A stretch of DNA of 64,000 nt from Legionella sp. (GCA_002786165.1 PEQK01000013.1:1-64000); one strand, 5' to 3'. Shown: positions 1 to 9,322, counted from the stretch's first letter. Translations and numbers: made by a program. The notes: generated by a model from the sequence alone, not told the origin.

Positions 1-38
1 TTTTTTTTAAAATTTGTGTCAAAATTGTTTTTTTAGGC

Positions 39-1292
39 TTAACCCATCGCCCAATGTAAGCATTTGTATGAAATGATCGTCAATAAAGATGCCGCGGGTA
101 AGGTTAAGATCCATGATGTAAAAATATTACGAATGACTATCAGATTCAAAGCACCGATACCGCGTGCCAAACCCACGCCTAGGACTGAACCCACTAAAGT
201 TTGAGTTGCTGAAACAGGAATGCCGCTACTTGTGGCAACAACAACGGTAGTGGCAGCAGCCAATGTTGCAGCAAAAGCACGACTGGGTGTCAAGACTGTA
301 ATAGCGCTTCCTACGGTTTCAATGACTTTTCTACCATACATTAAGAATCCAGTGACTACGCCGACACATCCAAATAATATAATCCAAGATGGATAATCGC
401 TTGCTGCAATCGTTTGTGACGTATTCATTGCCAAATTATAGACCATAGTCAAAGGACCTACGGCAAGAGCCACATCATTTGACCCATGTGCAAACACCAT
501 TGCACATGCTGTCATCGCCATTAAAATTGCAAAATATCGCTCTACTTGAATAAAAGCATCTCGACGTTTCATCTCAGTTGGCTCAGGAATATGTTTGATA
601 CCAAGCATGCCTAAAACTGTGATGCCAATGCTTGTGCCAATTACCACGCAAATACTTTGTTTCACATTCAAGATCACATGGAAATGATTCAACCCTTTTA
701 ATACGGTAATAAAAGATAGAATGCAACCCACCAAAAACAAATAAATTGGCATGTAAAATTTAGCTCTTTTGAGAGGATCAATTTTAATGAAAATAGCTTG
801 TTGAATTGTGGTAAAGAGCACAAAGCCAGTAATCCCTGCGATGAGAGGAGAGGTCACCCAGCCAATAGCGATATACATAACTTGGTTCCAGTGAATAGCA
901 TCTTGCCCCAAAACCATACTACCAAAACCCACCATGGAGCCGACCAATGCATTGGTGATAGAAACAGGCACACCGATATAGCTGGCCAAATTCATCCAAA
1001 TAGTACAGGCCAACAAAACACCTAGCATGCCCTCCATCAAGATTAAGGGAGATTCTGACAATTGACTGGTATTGATAATACCGTCACGCATGGTTTCAGT
1101 CACACCTGTGCCGCCCAAAAATGCGCCAGCAAATTCAAATACAATGGCCACACACATGGCTTGACGCACAGAAATGGCTTTTGAGCCCATCGTAGTGCTC
1201 ATCACATTTGCCAAATCGTTGGCACCCACACCCCATGTCATCAGGAAACATAAGACAACAGCTATCAGAAGATATAAACTCGAATGATCCAT
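39..1292 (-). CDS. pit: PiT-family inorganic phosphate transporter
   Basis: Low-affinity phosphate (metal-phosphate) symporter of the inner membrane, 417 residues, the usual bacterial PiT length. The duplicated family signature is visible: GANDLANVMSTTMGSKA near residues 23-39 and HGSNDVALAVGP near residue 271. About ten hydrophobic segments surround a hydrophilic middle loop (around residues 230-250). It lies 9 nt downstream of a DUF47/PhoU-like gene on the same strand, the common pit partner arrangement, so the two are probably co-transcribed. The ATG has no strong Shine-Dalgarno, consistent with translational coupling. Whether it prefers phosphate or another anion cannot be told from sequence. 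Confidence 0.93.
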   Translation of the reverse strand: MDHSSLYLLIAVVLCFLMTWGVGANDLANVMSTTMGSKAISVRQAMCVAIVFEFAGAFLGGTGVTETMRDGIINTSQLSESPLILMEGMLGVLLACTIWMNLASYIGVPVSITNALVGSMVGFGSMVLGQDAIHWNQVMYIAIGWVTSPLIAGITGFVLFTTIQQAIFIKIDPLKRAKFYMPIYLFLVGCILSFITVLKGLNHFHVILNVKQSICVVIGTSIGITVLGMLGIKHIPEPTEMKRRDAFIQVERYFAILMAMTACAMVFAHGSNDVALAVGPLTMVYNLAMNTSQTIAASDYPSWIILFGCVGVVTGFLMYGRKVIETVGSAITVLTPSRAFAATLAAATTVVVATSSGIPVSATQTLVGSVLGVGLARGIGALNLIVIRNIFTSWILTLPAASLLTIISYKCLHWAMG

Positions 1293-1301
1293 AAAGAAAT
1301 A

Positions 1302-1973
1302 TTACCGTGCAATGAGAATTTGTAAACGAGCACCCACGATCTGCGCTAAATCTGCGAGATCACCAATCCACTGAACAAGTTTATATAAAAATACTGCATC
1401 AACAGGACTTAGTTCTTGTTCAATTTCAAAAATATGTCGGCGCATATCGGCGAGCAAATCATCACTGTCATGCTCAATTTTATCCAAAGTCACGATCATA
1501 TCTTCCACAATGGTTACTTCGCTTCCTCGAAAACCACTTTCCAACAATTCATCTAATTCATTAATAGCCTTACACGCTTGCTTTGCAGCATCCAAGCAAC
1601 GTGTAAGAAATGGCATAAACAACGGTACCAATATCTTAGGTATTGTCATTTTTCGACCAACAATCAATTCGGCAATATCTTCGGCTTTATTGGCAATCCG
1701 ATCTTGTACGGCCAATAATTCTAATAAATCCGAACGTGCAACAGGCAAAAACAAGCCTGTAGGTAAATGTAAGCGCAAATCTCGTTTGATAGTATCGGCT
1801 TCTTTTTCTAAAGCAATGATTTTATCTTGTATTGTTTTTGCCAAATCCCAATCATCGTTCATCACCGCTTCAAAAAAAGGGGATAATTGTTTGGCACAAA
1901 GATAGGTTTTATACATATGTTGTTCAATGGGCCGTATAGGTGAAGGGCCAAACATATTGAAAATATTACTCAT
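1302..1973 (-). CDS. DUF47 (TIGR00153) PhoU-like protein, pit partner
   Basis: All-helical cytoplasmic protein of 223 residues of the DUF47/TIGR00153 family, distantly related to PhoU and regularly encoded next to pit. The N-terminus (SNIFNMFGPSPIRPIEQHM) and the repeated acidic helices (DWDLAKTIQDKIIALEKEAD, DKIEHDSDDLLADMRR) fit that family. In related systems it modulates PiT transport; that role is inferred here from adjacency only. A GTG lies one codon upstream of the chosen ATG. The gene is first in the minus-strand pair with pit. Confidence 0.88.
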   Translation of the reverse strand: MSNIFNMFGPSPIRPIEQHMYKTYLCAKQLSPFFEAVMNDDWDLAKTIQDKIIALEKEADTIKRDLRLHLPTGLFLPVARSDLLELLAVQDRIANKAEDIAELIVGRKMTIPKILVPLFMPFLTRCLDAAKQACKAINELDELLESGFRGSEVTIVEDMIVTLDKIEHDSDDLLADMRRHIFEIEQELSPVDAVFLYKLVQWIGDLADLAQIVGARLQILIAR

Positions 1974-2276
1974 CACGATGTTTATCCAAAATTGGGATAA
2001 TAATGATTATACAGAAATTATCTGCCAAATGTCATCGTATAAATAGCTAATCCATAAGATTGTGATCATATTCGAGCATACGCTTCATCATTTGGTATCA
2101 AGTTAACATCGGGGAATGCGCATGATCATTGTCATTAAGACGCGGAGACAAAGTGTGAGTTTGGTCATTTGTTGACAAATAGATCTTGCGGCAAAAATGA
2201 TCATAAATTTTTCTTAATTTGTTTTTTATACCCAAATAGATTAATATGGACAGCAAATAGATTAATTAAAAACTAT
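1974..2276. other. Divergent intergenic region
   Basis: About 300 nt between the minus-strand DUF47/pit pair and a plus-strand secreted hydrolase. It should hold promoters for both directions, but no convincing consensus -35/-10 pair was seen. Its right end carries a perfect 12-nt direct repeat, listed separately. An in-frame upstream extension of the plus-strand gene exists but looks non-coding, with no signal peptide and a sequence made by the AT-rich repeats. No other gene is apparent. Confidence 0.6.
2234..2266 (+). repeat. Perfect 12-nt direct repeat, 21-nt period, upstream of secreted hydrolase
   Basis: AAATAGATTAAT occurs at 2234-2245 and again at 2255-2266, separated by 9 nt. The start-to-start distance is 21 nt, two turns of B-DNA, so both copies face the same side of the helix. 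The second copy ends 10 nt before the ATG at 2277. Tandem sites with this phase are typical of response-regulator or repressor operators; that function is inferred. The TTAAT cores recall PmrA boxes, but the spacing differs. Confidence 0.5.
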
Positions 2277-2984
2277 ATGCGCATATTGACAACCATGATG
2301 CTATATTGGGGGATACTATCGCCATGTTTTGCGGTGCAATTTCCGGTACACGTTGGTAACACTCGAGTCATTGTTGTACAAGAAACGCATGGTAAGGGTA
2401 AAGCATTTATTCATGTACATCAAAATGAAACCACTGCTTTAGCCGCCGCCCGGGCTATCATCAGACACCAAGGAGGCTCCCTCCTAACCCTAAAACATCC
2501 AGGCCAAAGAAACATCACTTTTTCTATGCATCACCGAACCTATGAATTTGACCCTAATCGCATTTTTACCGATCACGGCATTTATAAAACACTTCATCAA
2601 TACGGCCCTTATTCCAAAGCAGCACATACAGCCGTCAAACGCTTGGCAAACCAAATCCTTTGCCTGCTCCCAAAAGGTAAAATCATTGCCGTACATAATA
2701 ATGAAACCTTTTCTTTGCGCGATTATTTTCCTGGCCAAAACATGGCAAAAGATGCCAAGCGATTACATATCAACAAACAACAGCATTATCGTAATTTTTT
2801 TATTGTCACTCAAAAAAAAGAATTTCAACGCTTAAAATCTTTAAAATTCAATAGTGTTTTGCAAGCCAAAACGGCATCGGATGATGGCTCATTGTCGATT
2901 CGCATGACCAAACGAAACTATGTGAATGTAGAAGCTGGATATGATCAATTGCTTACTCAAATCCGAATGCTTAAACATGCGTAA
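2277..2984 (+). CDS. Secreted aspartoacylase/AstE-like zinc hydrolase (predicted)
   Basis: Protein of 235 residues from the ATG at 2277, which gives a short signal peptide (MRILTTMMLYWGILSPCFA). The ligand pattern of M14-fold zinc deacylases is visible: H48-Q-N-E51 (HxxE), then DPNR at 92-95 followed by hydrophobic-F, then a third candidate ligand H140 in IIAVHNN. AstE/aspartoacylase proteins have HGNE, DLNRxF and a late His in this order, so a periplasmic or secreted amide or acyl hydrolase is a reasonable inference. The substrate is unknown. The longer frame back to 2169 lacks any start signal. No operon partner is evident. Confidence 0.6.
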   Translation: MRILTTMMLYWGILSPCFAVQFPVHVGNTRVIVVQETHGKGKAFIHVHQNETTALAAARAIIRHQGGSLLTLKHPGQRNITFSMHHRTYEFDPNRIFTDHGIYKTLHQYGPYSKAAHTAVKRLANQILCLLPKGKIIAVHNNETFSLRDYFPGQNMAKDAKRLHINKQQHYRNFFIVTQKKEFQRLKSLKFNSVLQAKTASDDGSLSIRMTKRNYVNVEAGYDQLLTQIRMLKHA

Positions 2985-3103
2985 TGGTATAGGATGATTA
3001 TTTTGTTCCTATCCAGCCATACTGAGTAATATTCAGTCTTTAAATTTGATATATGGCCATTTACGTCTAAACTCAAAGATATAAGCATCTGCCGGATATC
3101 ATC

Positions 3104-3355
3104 ATGACAAAGCTAAGTTGCGCCCTATGTGTTGCCTCATTATGTACCATACTTTGTGGTTGCGCAGGGGATACGATTCAAATTCAGGATTCGCCTGATT
3201 ATGCAGATTATAGCCCTGGTTATACAGGTTATACCCAGGGTTATGATGGGTATGGGGATTATGACAACGGATTCGGCCCTTCATTTTGGAACCCACGTTA
3301 TTATTTTTATACGGGTTATTTACAAGGATATAAAAAATACCCTCACCCTCAATAA
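3104..3355 (+). CDS. Small Tyr/Gly-rich lipoprotein
   Basis: Protein of 83 residues with a hydrophobic N-terminus ending in a lipobox-like LCGC at about residues 17-20, so probably a lipoprotein. The mature part is a run of Gly-Tyr units (PGYTGYTQGYDGYGDYDNGF), followed by aromatic residues and a short basic tail. I recognise no family. The composition suggests a disordered, possibly surface-attached peptide. A GGAT lies 8-10 nt before the ATG. The convergent MATE gene ends just downstream at 3367. Confidence 0.6.
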   Translation: MTKLSCALCVASLCTILCGCAGDTIQIQDSPDYADYSPGYTGYTQGYDGYGDYDNGFGPSFWNPRYYFYTGYLQGYKKYPHPQ

Positions 3356-3366
3356 ACATCAAATAT

Positions 3367-4965
3367 TTAGATCGAATTCACATTGTCTTGTGGCTGCATA
3401 GGACTCATTGTTGAAAGATCTATGCCTCCTGATGATCTTCTATCAGATGTTTTAAACATATTTTGACCAGATGAACTCAGATTTCCTGCTCTTTCAGAGT
3501 TCTTTTTGGCATTTTCTATAAATGTCGGGTCAATCATTTTTAACCAACGAGAAAAAATGATGATGCAGGCAATAGCGGAAGACAAAGTAAATCCTGCACC
3601 CACACCATACACGCCCATTTTTGTGTGCAACCCCAAAGTTCCTGATAATATTATCCCCAAAACAACAGATACCCCTGAAATCATAGAAGATTTTTTCGCA
3701 TCACCCAACACTCTCATTTGTTGCAATAACAAATATCGCTGAGAATCAAAAATACATCCCACAAACATAATGGGTGCCAAATATTTTAAGGTATGAGTCA
3801 TTTCCTGAGTATGGTTAGATATAATCATACTTAGTGGCGTTGGATAGATAGAAAAAATTAGTAATACAGTCCCGATGTATAACAAAAGAGCAAGAGCCGA
3901 CATTTTCCCCATTCGCGAGGCTTGATTAAAATGATTAGCACCGATCTCCCTGCTCATTTCTTGAGAGCCAGTTTGTCCAAAAGACATTTGCAACAATGCA
4001 GCCAATAATGAAAACTGCAAAATGGCAGCCATTGTTGCTTGTTGCGATACCCCTACAACGCCTGAAAAAGAATTAATGGCAATCATCATTGAAGACTCAG
4101 TTACCATAGCAAACACCATAGAGCGAGCTAAATGTCTGATATCCTTTAATTGATTAAAATGAGGCGACCAATCTTTGCGTAAGTCGTAAAAATCAAATTT
4201 ACTTAGCCTAGGAGATTTTTTTAAATAGATCAAATAGCAAATAGCCTCTAGGTACACTCCCAAGATACATCCCAATAAAATCCCATCATTGCCTAATTTT
4301 GGAGAACCTAATTTACCAAAAGCCAACACATCGCCTATGGATAAACTTATTGCGAAAGTCAGCAAACTCATTAACATGGCGGGCTTAGTTCGTTCGAACA
4401 TAAACATCACTTGATCGGCACAAACTCTCAGTAATAGAGGGGGAATAGTGGCGGCATATGGCCGGGTAAAGTTTTGACAAATTTGAGCAACTTGTTCATT
4501 TTGACCAAACACACTCATCAAGATATCTTTGGAAAAGACAAGAGGCATCACCATAAAAGGACAAACTACCAAAGAGATTCTTAAACCGTTTCCAAATACG
4601 GCCGCTATTTCTTCTCTTTTTAGAGTGAGTTCTTCTTCGGTAGTCTCGGGATTTTTTTCTAAGTCCCTTAATGCACCCAATTGCCTCCCGGCGACCAAAC
4701 TCATCGCAAACAAAGGAGCGACTCCGATGAGAGCGACCGTATTAATCAAAGAGGTGATTAAAGTCAGTGCAGCAAGATTGTCTTCGTCAGAGTCTAACTG
4801 GATTGATGAATAAACCAAAACGGTCATTTGGATAAACAGAGTATAAGAAAACGACATTTGCCATGATAGCTTATTGATCTTTGTGAACGCATCCCAATTC
4901 GGGTGTGCACCATTTAAATCTAAATCGGCATGGTTTTCTGAGGCATTTTCTTCTAAATTTTGCAT
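3367..4965 (-). CDS. MATE-family multidrug/metabolite efflux transporter
   Basis: Inner-membrane exporter of about 532 residues with roughly twelve hydrophobic segments in two halves. Regions such as SWQMSFSYTLFIQMTVLVYSS and the GILLGCILGVYLEAICYLIY stretch resemble MATE proteins. The N-terminus (first 30 residues) and the last 50 residues are hydrophilic and longer than in NorM. The start at 4965 (MQNLEEN) is preferred because GGAAAA lies about 9 nt upstream; an in-frame ATG 7 codons earlier has no such site. The substrate is unknown. It is transcribed alone. Confidence 0.75.
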   Translation of the reverse strand: MQNLEENASENHADLDLNGAHPNWDAFTKINKLSWQMSFSYTLFIQMTVLVYSSIQLDSDEDNLAALTLITSLINTVALIGVAPLFAMSLVAGRQLGALRDLEKNPETTEEELTLKREEIAAVFGNGLRISLVVCPFMVMPLVFSKDILMSVFGQNEQVAQICQNFTRPYAATIPPLLLRVCADQVMFMFERTKPAMLMSLLTFAISLSIGDVLAFGKLGSPKLGNDGILLGCILGVYLEAICYLIYLKKSPRLSKFDFYDLRKDWSPHFNQLKDIRHLARSMVFAMVTESSMMIAINSFSGVVGVSQQATMAAILQFSLLAALLQMSFGQTGSQEMSREIGANHFNQASRMGKMSALALLLYIGTVLLIFSIYPTPLSMIISNHTQEMTHTLKYLAPIMFVGCIFDSQRYLLLQQMRVLGDAKKSSMISGVSVVLGIILSGTLGLHTKMGVYGVGAGFTLSSAIACIIIFSRWLKMIDPTFIENAKKNSERAGNLSSSGQNMFKTSDRRSSGGIDLSTMSPMQPQDNVNSI

Positions 4966-5219
4966 GATGAATATTTTCCAGGGCAATGATCAAATCACTA
5001 TAAAGTAGGCAATCCATAACCTACACGGATTGTATTATGAATGCATAATATTATCTTTATGGTTAAATTACAACCATTTAATGCCTTGGAGCTAGTGCCC
5101 AATCCCATCAATATCCTCAAAACATGTAATAACACGTGTGCCACGCATCTCCCTCTAGTCAACAGACTAAAACGATTGTACAATGAAGCGCCAATAATAA
5201 AATTTTAGGAGCTTTGAGC

Positions 5220-5738
5220 ATGAAATTAGGAAATCTGTTGAAAAAAGGAGCTATTCTTGCAACCGTTTTATTGTTTAGCGCTTGTGCTAAAAATCACGGT
5301 GGTGGTGCTACTGGTAGTGATGGTCTATCCGCGCATGGTTTAGGAGATGCGTTTGGATTCTCTGGCCAAGAAGCTGGTGAAATGTACACGACTAAAGCCC
5401 CTCATAATCAAATCTATCTATTTTCTTATGATGATTCTGCTTTATCAGAAAAATATGTTGCTTCTGTTCATGCTCAAGCAGACTATTTAAAATCACATCC
5501 AAGTGCACGTGTTTTAATCGCTGGTCATACCGATGAGCGTGGTAGCCGTGAATACAACGTCGCATTAGGTGAGCGTCGTGCCAATACAGTGGCTGATATC
5601 ATGCGTATGGATGGCGTCAGTCGTCAACAAATGCGCGTTGTTAGTTATGGTAAAGAGCGCCCAGCCTATTTAGGTCATGATGATACTGCACGTGCACAAA
5701 ATCGTCGTGCTGAATTAACGTATGAGGCTACTCGATGA
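5220..5738 (+). CDS. pal: Peptidoglycan-associated lipoprotein Pal
   Basis: Outer-membrane lipoprotein of 172 residues that ties the outer membrane to peptidoglycan within the Tol-Pal system. The signal peptide ends in lipobox LFSAC. The OmpA-like domain occupies roughly residues 65-172 and contains the peptidoglycan-binding AGHTDERGSREYN-x-ALGERRAN segment. ATG 5220 is preferred over the TTG two codons earlier because AGGAG lies 8 nt before the ATG. The stop overlaps cpoB by ATGA, so the two are translationally coupled. tolQRAB are not in the window. Confidence 0.95.
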   Translation: MKLGNLLKKGAILATVLLFSACAKNHGGGATGSDGLSAHGLGDAFGFSGQEAGEMYTTKAPHNQIYLFSYDDSALSEKYVASVHAQADYLKSHPSARVLIAGHTDERGSREYNVALGERRANTVADIMRMDGVSRQQMRVVSYGKERPAYLGHDDTARAQNRRAELTYEATR

Positions 5739-6640
5739 AATCTCTTGTTCGAACCATCTTCTTTGCTTTGGCATGTTTATCCATGCAAGTGATGGCCGAC
5801 GCTCCAGTGGTGGACGACAGTGAAAACTTCGCCTTGCTGGAAGAACAAACACAGGCAGCTGAAGAGCTGCCTGTGGCTCATGAGTCTTATACCATTCATG
5901 AAGATAGTACAGAACCTGCATTGGCGCATGATACTGACAATACAACAACCACGGGTCATACTGATTTGATCAATAAAATTTTAAATCTACAAAAAGAAGT
6001 CCAAGATTTAAGAGGCCAATTAGAAGTCCAAACCCATGAATTAAATGAATTAAAGCAACAACAACTTAGTTTTTATCAAGATCTTGAGGCACGACTAAAC
6101 CCCACCGCGGCGACCTCCGTCCCAAAACCTCAAGCCCTTCCTGTTGTCCCTCAAGAACGTACCATGCCAAACAACGACATGACGATTCCTGCTACAACAA
6201 AAACACCTTCGGAACCCATCGTGACGCAACCAGTTGTTTCGCCAGCGGCGCGACTTAATCCGGCTGATGAACAAATTTCTTATTTAGCGGCGTATGATTT
6301 GGTCAAGAAAAAGAATTTTCCCCAAGCCACGCAGGCCATGCAACAATTCCTCACCAAATACCCCAGAGGCGGCTACAGTGCCAACGCTCACTATTGGTTA
6401 GGTGAGCTTTATTTAGCAAAAAAAGAGTATGGCAACGCCATTACTCAATTTGACACCGTGATCCAAGAGTTTAAATCATCCAGCAAATATGCACCTAGCC
6501 GCTTAAAACTAGGATATGCGCTGGCGGGCTCTGGTCGTATTGGAGAAGCCAAAGAGCAGCTACTTGCTGTTGTAAATTTGTATCCAGATACCTCCGCCGC
6601 ACGCCTGGCTCATGTCAAATTAGAAAAATTAGGTGGGTAA
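5735..6640 (+). CDS. cpoB: Cell division coordinator CpoB (YbgF), Tol-Pal accessory
   Basis: Periplasmic protein of 301 residues with a signal peptide (cleavage after VMA, about residue 21). A coiled-coil segment lies near residues 75-125 (LQKEVQDLRGQLEVQTHELNEL), followed by a Pro/Thr-rich linker and a C-terminal TPR domain from about residue 180 (AYDLVKKKNFPQATQAMQQF, then two further repeats). In E. coli CpoB coordinates Tol with PBP1B during constriction. It overlaps pal upstream and queE downstream, giving one operon. Confidence 0.92.
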   Translation: MKSLVRTIFFALACLSMQVMADAPVVDDSENFALLEEQTQAAEELPVAHESYTIHEDSTEPALAHDTDNTTTTGHTDLINKILNLQKEVQDLRGQLEVQTHELNELKQQQLSFYQDLEARLNPTAATSVPKPQALPVVPQERTMPNNDMTIPATTKTPSEPIVTQPVVSPAARLNPADEQISYLAAYDLVKKKNFPQATQAMQQFLTKYPRGGYSANAHYWLGELYLAKKEYGNAITQFDTVIQEFKSSSKYAPSRLKLGYALAGSGRIGEAKEQLLAVVNLYPDTSAARLAHVKLEKLGG

Positions 6641-7281
6641 TGACCACAGTACGCATCACTGAATTATTCTATTCTCTTCAAGGAGAATCCAGTACCAGCG
6701 GTTTCCCAACTGTATTTGTACGTTTAACGGGTTGTCCTTTACGATGTCACTATTGTGATACAGCCTACGCTTTTCAAGGTGGTGAAGTCACGAATTTAGA
6801 CGACATCTTATCAAACATAGCCGCGTACCAAACACGGTACGTTTGTGTCACGGGCGGAGAACCTCTGGCTCAGCCTAATTGCATTCCTTTGCTCAAACAA
6901 TTATGCGATGCCAACTATATTGTGTCTCTTGAAACCAGTGGCGCACGCGACATTTCAACGGTCGACCCACGTGTCATCGTCGTCATGGATTTAAAAACCC
7001 CTGGCTCGGGTGAAGTCGAGCGTAATCTTTGGTCAAATATTCCTTTGCTCAAATCGCAAGATCAAATTAAATTTGTCCTTTGTGATCGTGAAGATTATGT
7101 TTGGGCTTGTGATATGATCACGCAGCACCACTTAACGGATAAAGCCCAAATTCTTTTTTCACCAAGCTGGGAACAATTAAATCCTACGGAGTTGGCGTCT
7201 TGGATTCTTGAAGACCAGCTCAATGTGAGATTTCAGCTTCAATTGCACAAAATCCTCTGGGATGATGCCAAAGGACGTTAG
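6640..7281 (+). CDS. queE: 7-carboxy-7-deazaguanine synthase QueE
   Basis: Radical-SAM enzyme of 213 residues that converts 6-carboxytetrahydropterin to 7-carboxy-7-deazaguanine in queuosine synthesis. The [4Fe-4S]-binding CxxxCxxC is seen as CPLRCHYC (residues 32-39), after the family-typical ELFYSLQGESSTSG. VTGGEP (around residue 69) is the SAM-binding GGE motif. The ATG overlaps the cpoB TAA by one base (TAATG), as in many gammaproteobacteria where queE follows ybgF. Confidence 0.95.
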   Translation: MTTVRITELFYSLQGESSTSGFPTVFVRLTGCPLRCHYCDTAYAFQGGEVTNLDDILSNIAAYQTRYVCVTGGEPLAQPNCIPLLKQLCDANYIVSLETSGARDISTVDPRVIVVMDLKTPGSGEVERNLWSNIPLLKSQDQIKFVLCDREDYVWACDMITQHHLTDKAQILFSPSWEQLNPTELASWILEDQLNVRFQLQLHKILWDDAKGR

Positions 7282-7310
7282 ATTCTATAAAAGAATCGTA
7301 GGAGAATGAT

Positions 7311-8261
7311 ATGCAACAATGGTTAGCACAAGCCCCCGCCAATATCGCGTTGATCAAATATATGGGGAAGAAAAACAAAGAAACCAATTTGCCAGCCAAC
7401 CCTTCTTTATCCTTTACTTTGGACAATTTGAAATCGAATGTCACCTTAGAGGCCTCTCCCGGTAAACAAGACTTTTGGGAACCTTTAGAAATCCCAGGTA
7501 TCGATCATTTTGCATTATCAGATAGCGCACAACAAAGATTTTTAAATCATTTGGCTTTTTTAAAAGCACAATTTTCTTATGAAAAAGGATTTATTGTTCG
7601 CTCCAACAATACCTTCCCGTTAAGTACTGGATTAGCCAGTTCAGCGTCCAGTTTCGCTGCTTTGACCAAATGCGCAGTGCTTGCACTCAGTGAGTTAACG
7701 AACCAACCTTTACCCAGTGTTGAGGAAATGGCTAGATTAAGTCGTCATGGATCAGGGTCTTCGTGTCGCTCTTTCTTTTCACCCTGGGCTTTGTGGGACA
7801 ATGAAAGCGTCACAGCCATTGAATTACCTTATATGAATTTATTGCATGAAGTTATTATAGTGAGTCATGATATTAAATCCATTTCTTCTTCAAAAGCGCA
7901 TGAGCTGATCAAAACCAGTCCGTTGTACAACAAACGTCCTGAACGCGCCACGCACAACCTCGAGGCATTGCTCAGTGCATTCCGTGAGAAACAGTGGGCC
8001 AAAGCGTATGATATATGTTGGCGTGAGTTTCATGACATGCATGCTTTATTTACAAGTTGCGAACAGCCGTTTACTTATATGACGCAACAAACACTGGACC
8101 TTTTAGATCAACTTCAAGCGGTGTGGCAACGTAACGGTGATGGACCGATTGTGACGATGGATGCGGGTCCAAATATTCATTTGCTGTATCGCCCAGATCA
8201 GGCAGAACTTGCTAGGGTGTTCAAACAGGACGTATTGATCGGTAATTTTGATGTTATGTGA
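7311..8261 (+). CDS. mvaD: Diphosphomevalonate decarboxylase
   Basis: GHMP-fold enzyme of 316 residues that makes isopentenyl diphosphate from mevalonate diphosphate. The N-terminus APANIALIKYMGKKN and the phosphate loop LSTGLASSASSFAAL (about residues 104-118) are diagnostic. RHGSGSSCRSFF (about 145-156) is the substrate/catalytic region, and MDAGPN near the C-terminus is the usual late motif. AGGAG lies 6 nt before the ATG. The stop overlaps the mevalonate kinase start. A mevalonate pathway is uncommon in Gammaproteobacteria but typical of Legionella and Coxiella. Confidence 0.94.
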   Translation: MQQWLAQAPANIALIKYMGKKNKETNLPANPSLSFTLDNLKSNVTLEASPGKQDFWEPLEIPGIDHFALSDSAQQRFLNHLAFLKAQFSYEKGFIVRSNNTFPLSTGLASSASSFAALTKCAVLALSELTNQPLPSVEEMARLSRHGSGSSCRSFFSPWALWDNESVTAIELPYMNLLHEVIIVSHDIKSISSSKAHELIKTSPLYNKRPERATHNLEALLSAFREKQWAKAYDICWREFHDMHALFTSCEQPFTYMTQQTLDLLDQLQAVWQRNGDGPIVTMDAGPNIHLLYRPDQAELARVFKQDVLIGNFDVM

Positions 8262-9162
8262 TTTTCAAACAACGACACATGGTAAATGGATTTTAGTCGG
8301 CGAGCATGCTGTAATCCGTGGACATGGTGCTTTAGTGTTTCCCTTATCAGAAAAAAGCTTGACGCTAAATTATCGCCACACTTCGGCTCAACCTCATATA
8401 GGGTTAGTACTACAGGCACAAATTTGCGATCGCGACTCAGAAGAAATGTGTGCCCTATTACAACAACTTCTCGAATATGGTATGCAATTAATCAAACAGC
8501 CTTATACGGTATTAGAAGGGCATTTAACCATCTCTAGTACGATTCCAGTGGGTGTTGGAATGGGGGCCTCCGCAGCGTTGTGTGTTGCGGTAGCACAATG
8601 GTTTTCCGCCCAACATTGGATAAAAAAACAAGATCAATATGCCATCGCACGAGAATTAGAGCATATGTTCCATGGCCAAAGTAGTGGTTTAGATATTGCG
8701 GGCGTCAGTAGTTCCACTGGGGTTTATTTTCAACAAGGACAGACCAAACCGTTGAGTTTAACCTGGTCTCCACAGTGGCGGTTGTCTTCTTGTGAACAAC
8801 AGGGTCCTACATCAGATTGTATCCATAAAGTACAACAATTATGGAAGAAGCATCCTACCGAGGCGCAACGACTCGATGCACAAATGCAACAAAGCGTGGA
8901 TATCGCCAAACACGCCTTAGAAGCCCCTCACCCCAAAAAAAAACATCAAATAGCATTAGCTGCAGCCATTCATCAAGCACAGGATTGTTTTAAGCACTGG
9001 GGACTGATTACGCCAGCTTTAGAAGAGCATATGCAAGCGCTTTATCAACAAGGTGCGCTGGCTGTAAAGCCTACCGGATCAGGTGGAGGTGGGCACGTGA
9101 TTAGTCTTTGGGAAAGCTTTGATTCACAACATGAAACAGCCAATCTTGGGCCATTATACTAG
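8251..9162 (+). CDS. Mevalonate kinase
   Basis: GHMP kinase of 303 residues that phosphorylates mevalonate. The N-terminal GKWILVGEHAVIRGHGALVFPL is the GHMP1 signature, IPVGVGMGASAALCVAVA (about residues 96-113) is the ATP loop, and KPTGSGGGGHVISLWE is the C-terminal GHMP motif. ATG 8251 lies inside the mvaD 3' end (11-nt overlap), implying coupled translation. No phosphomevalonate kinase gene follows, so the middle step must be encoded elsewhere. Of the mevalonate-pathway kinases, mevalonate kinase fits the VGEHAV motif best. Confidence 0.87.
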   Translation: MLCDFQTTTHGKWILVGEHAVIRGHGALVFPLSEKSLTLNYRHTSAQPHIGLVLQAQICDRDSEEMCALLQQLLEYGMQLIKQPYTVLEGHLTISSTIPVGVGMGASAALCVAVAQWFSAQHWIKKQDQYAIARELEHMFHGQSSGLDIAGVSSSTGVYFQQGQTKPLSLTWSPQWRLSSCEQQGPTSDCIHKVQQLWKKHPTEAQRLDAQMQQSVDIAKHALEAPHPKKKHQIALAAAIHQAQDCFKHWGLITPALEEHMQALYQQGALAVKPTGSGGGGHVISLWESFDSQHETANLGPLY

Positions 9163-9322
9163 ATATTCAAAAACTTGGAGCCATTCTGTAGTCTACTGCT
9201 AGACTGATGAAACGCTATTTCTCGACAATTGGGATTGCTGAGCGGGCTGAAATATTGAGTCAACTTATTCACAATAATTTGACTTTAAAAAGTCAATAAT
9301 GTACGGTATGCGATCATAAATC

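Noticed and set aside
2169..2276. N-terminal extension of the secreted hydrolase
   Set aside because: It places 36 residues before an evident signal peptide and is generated by the AT-rich direct repeat.
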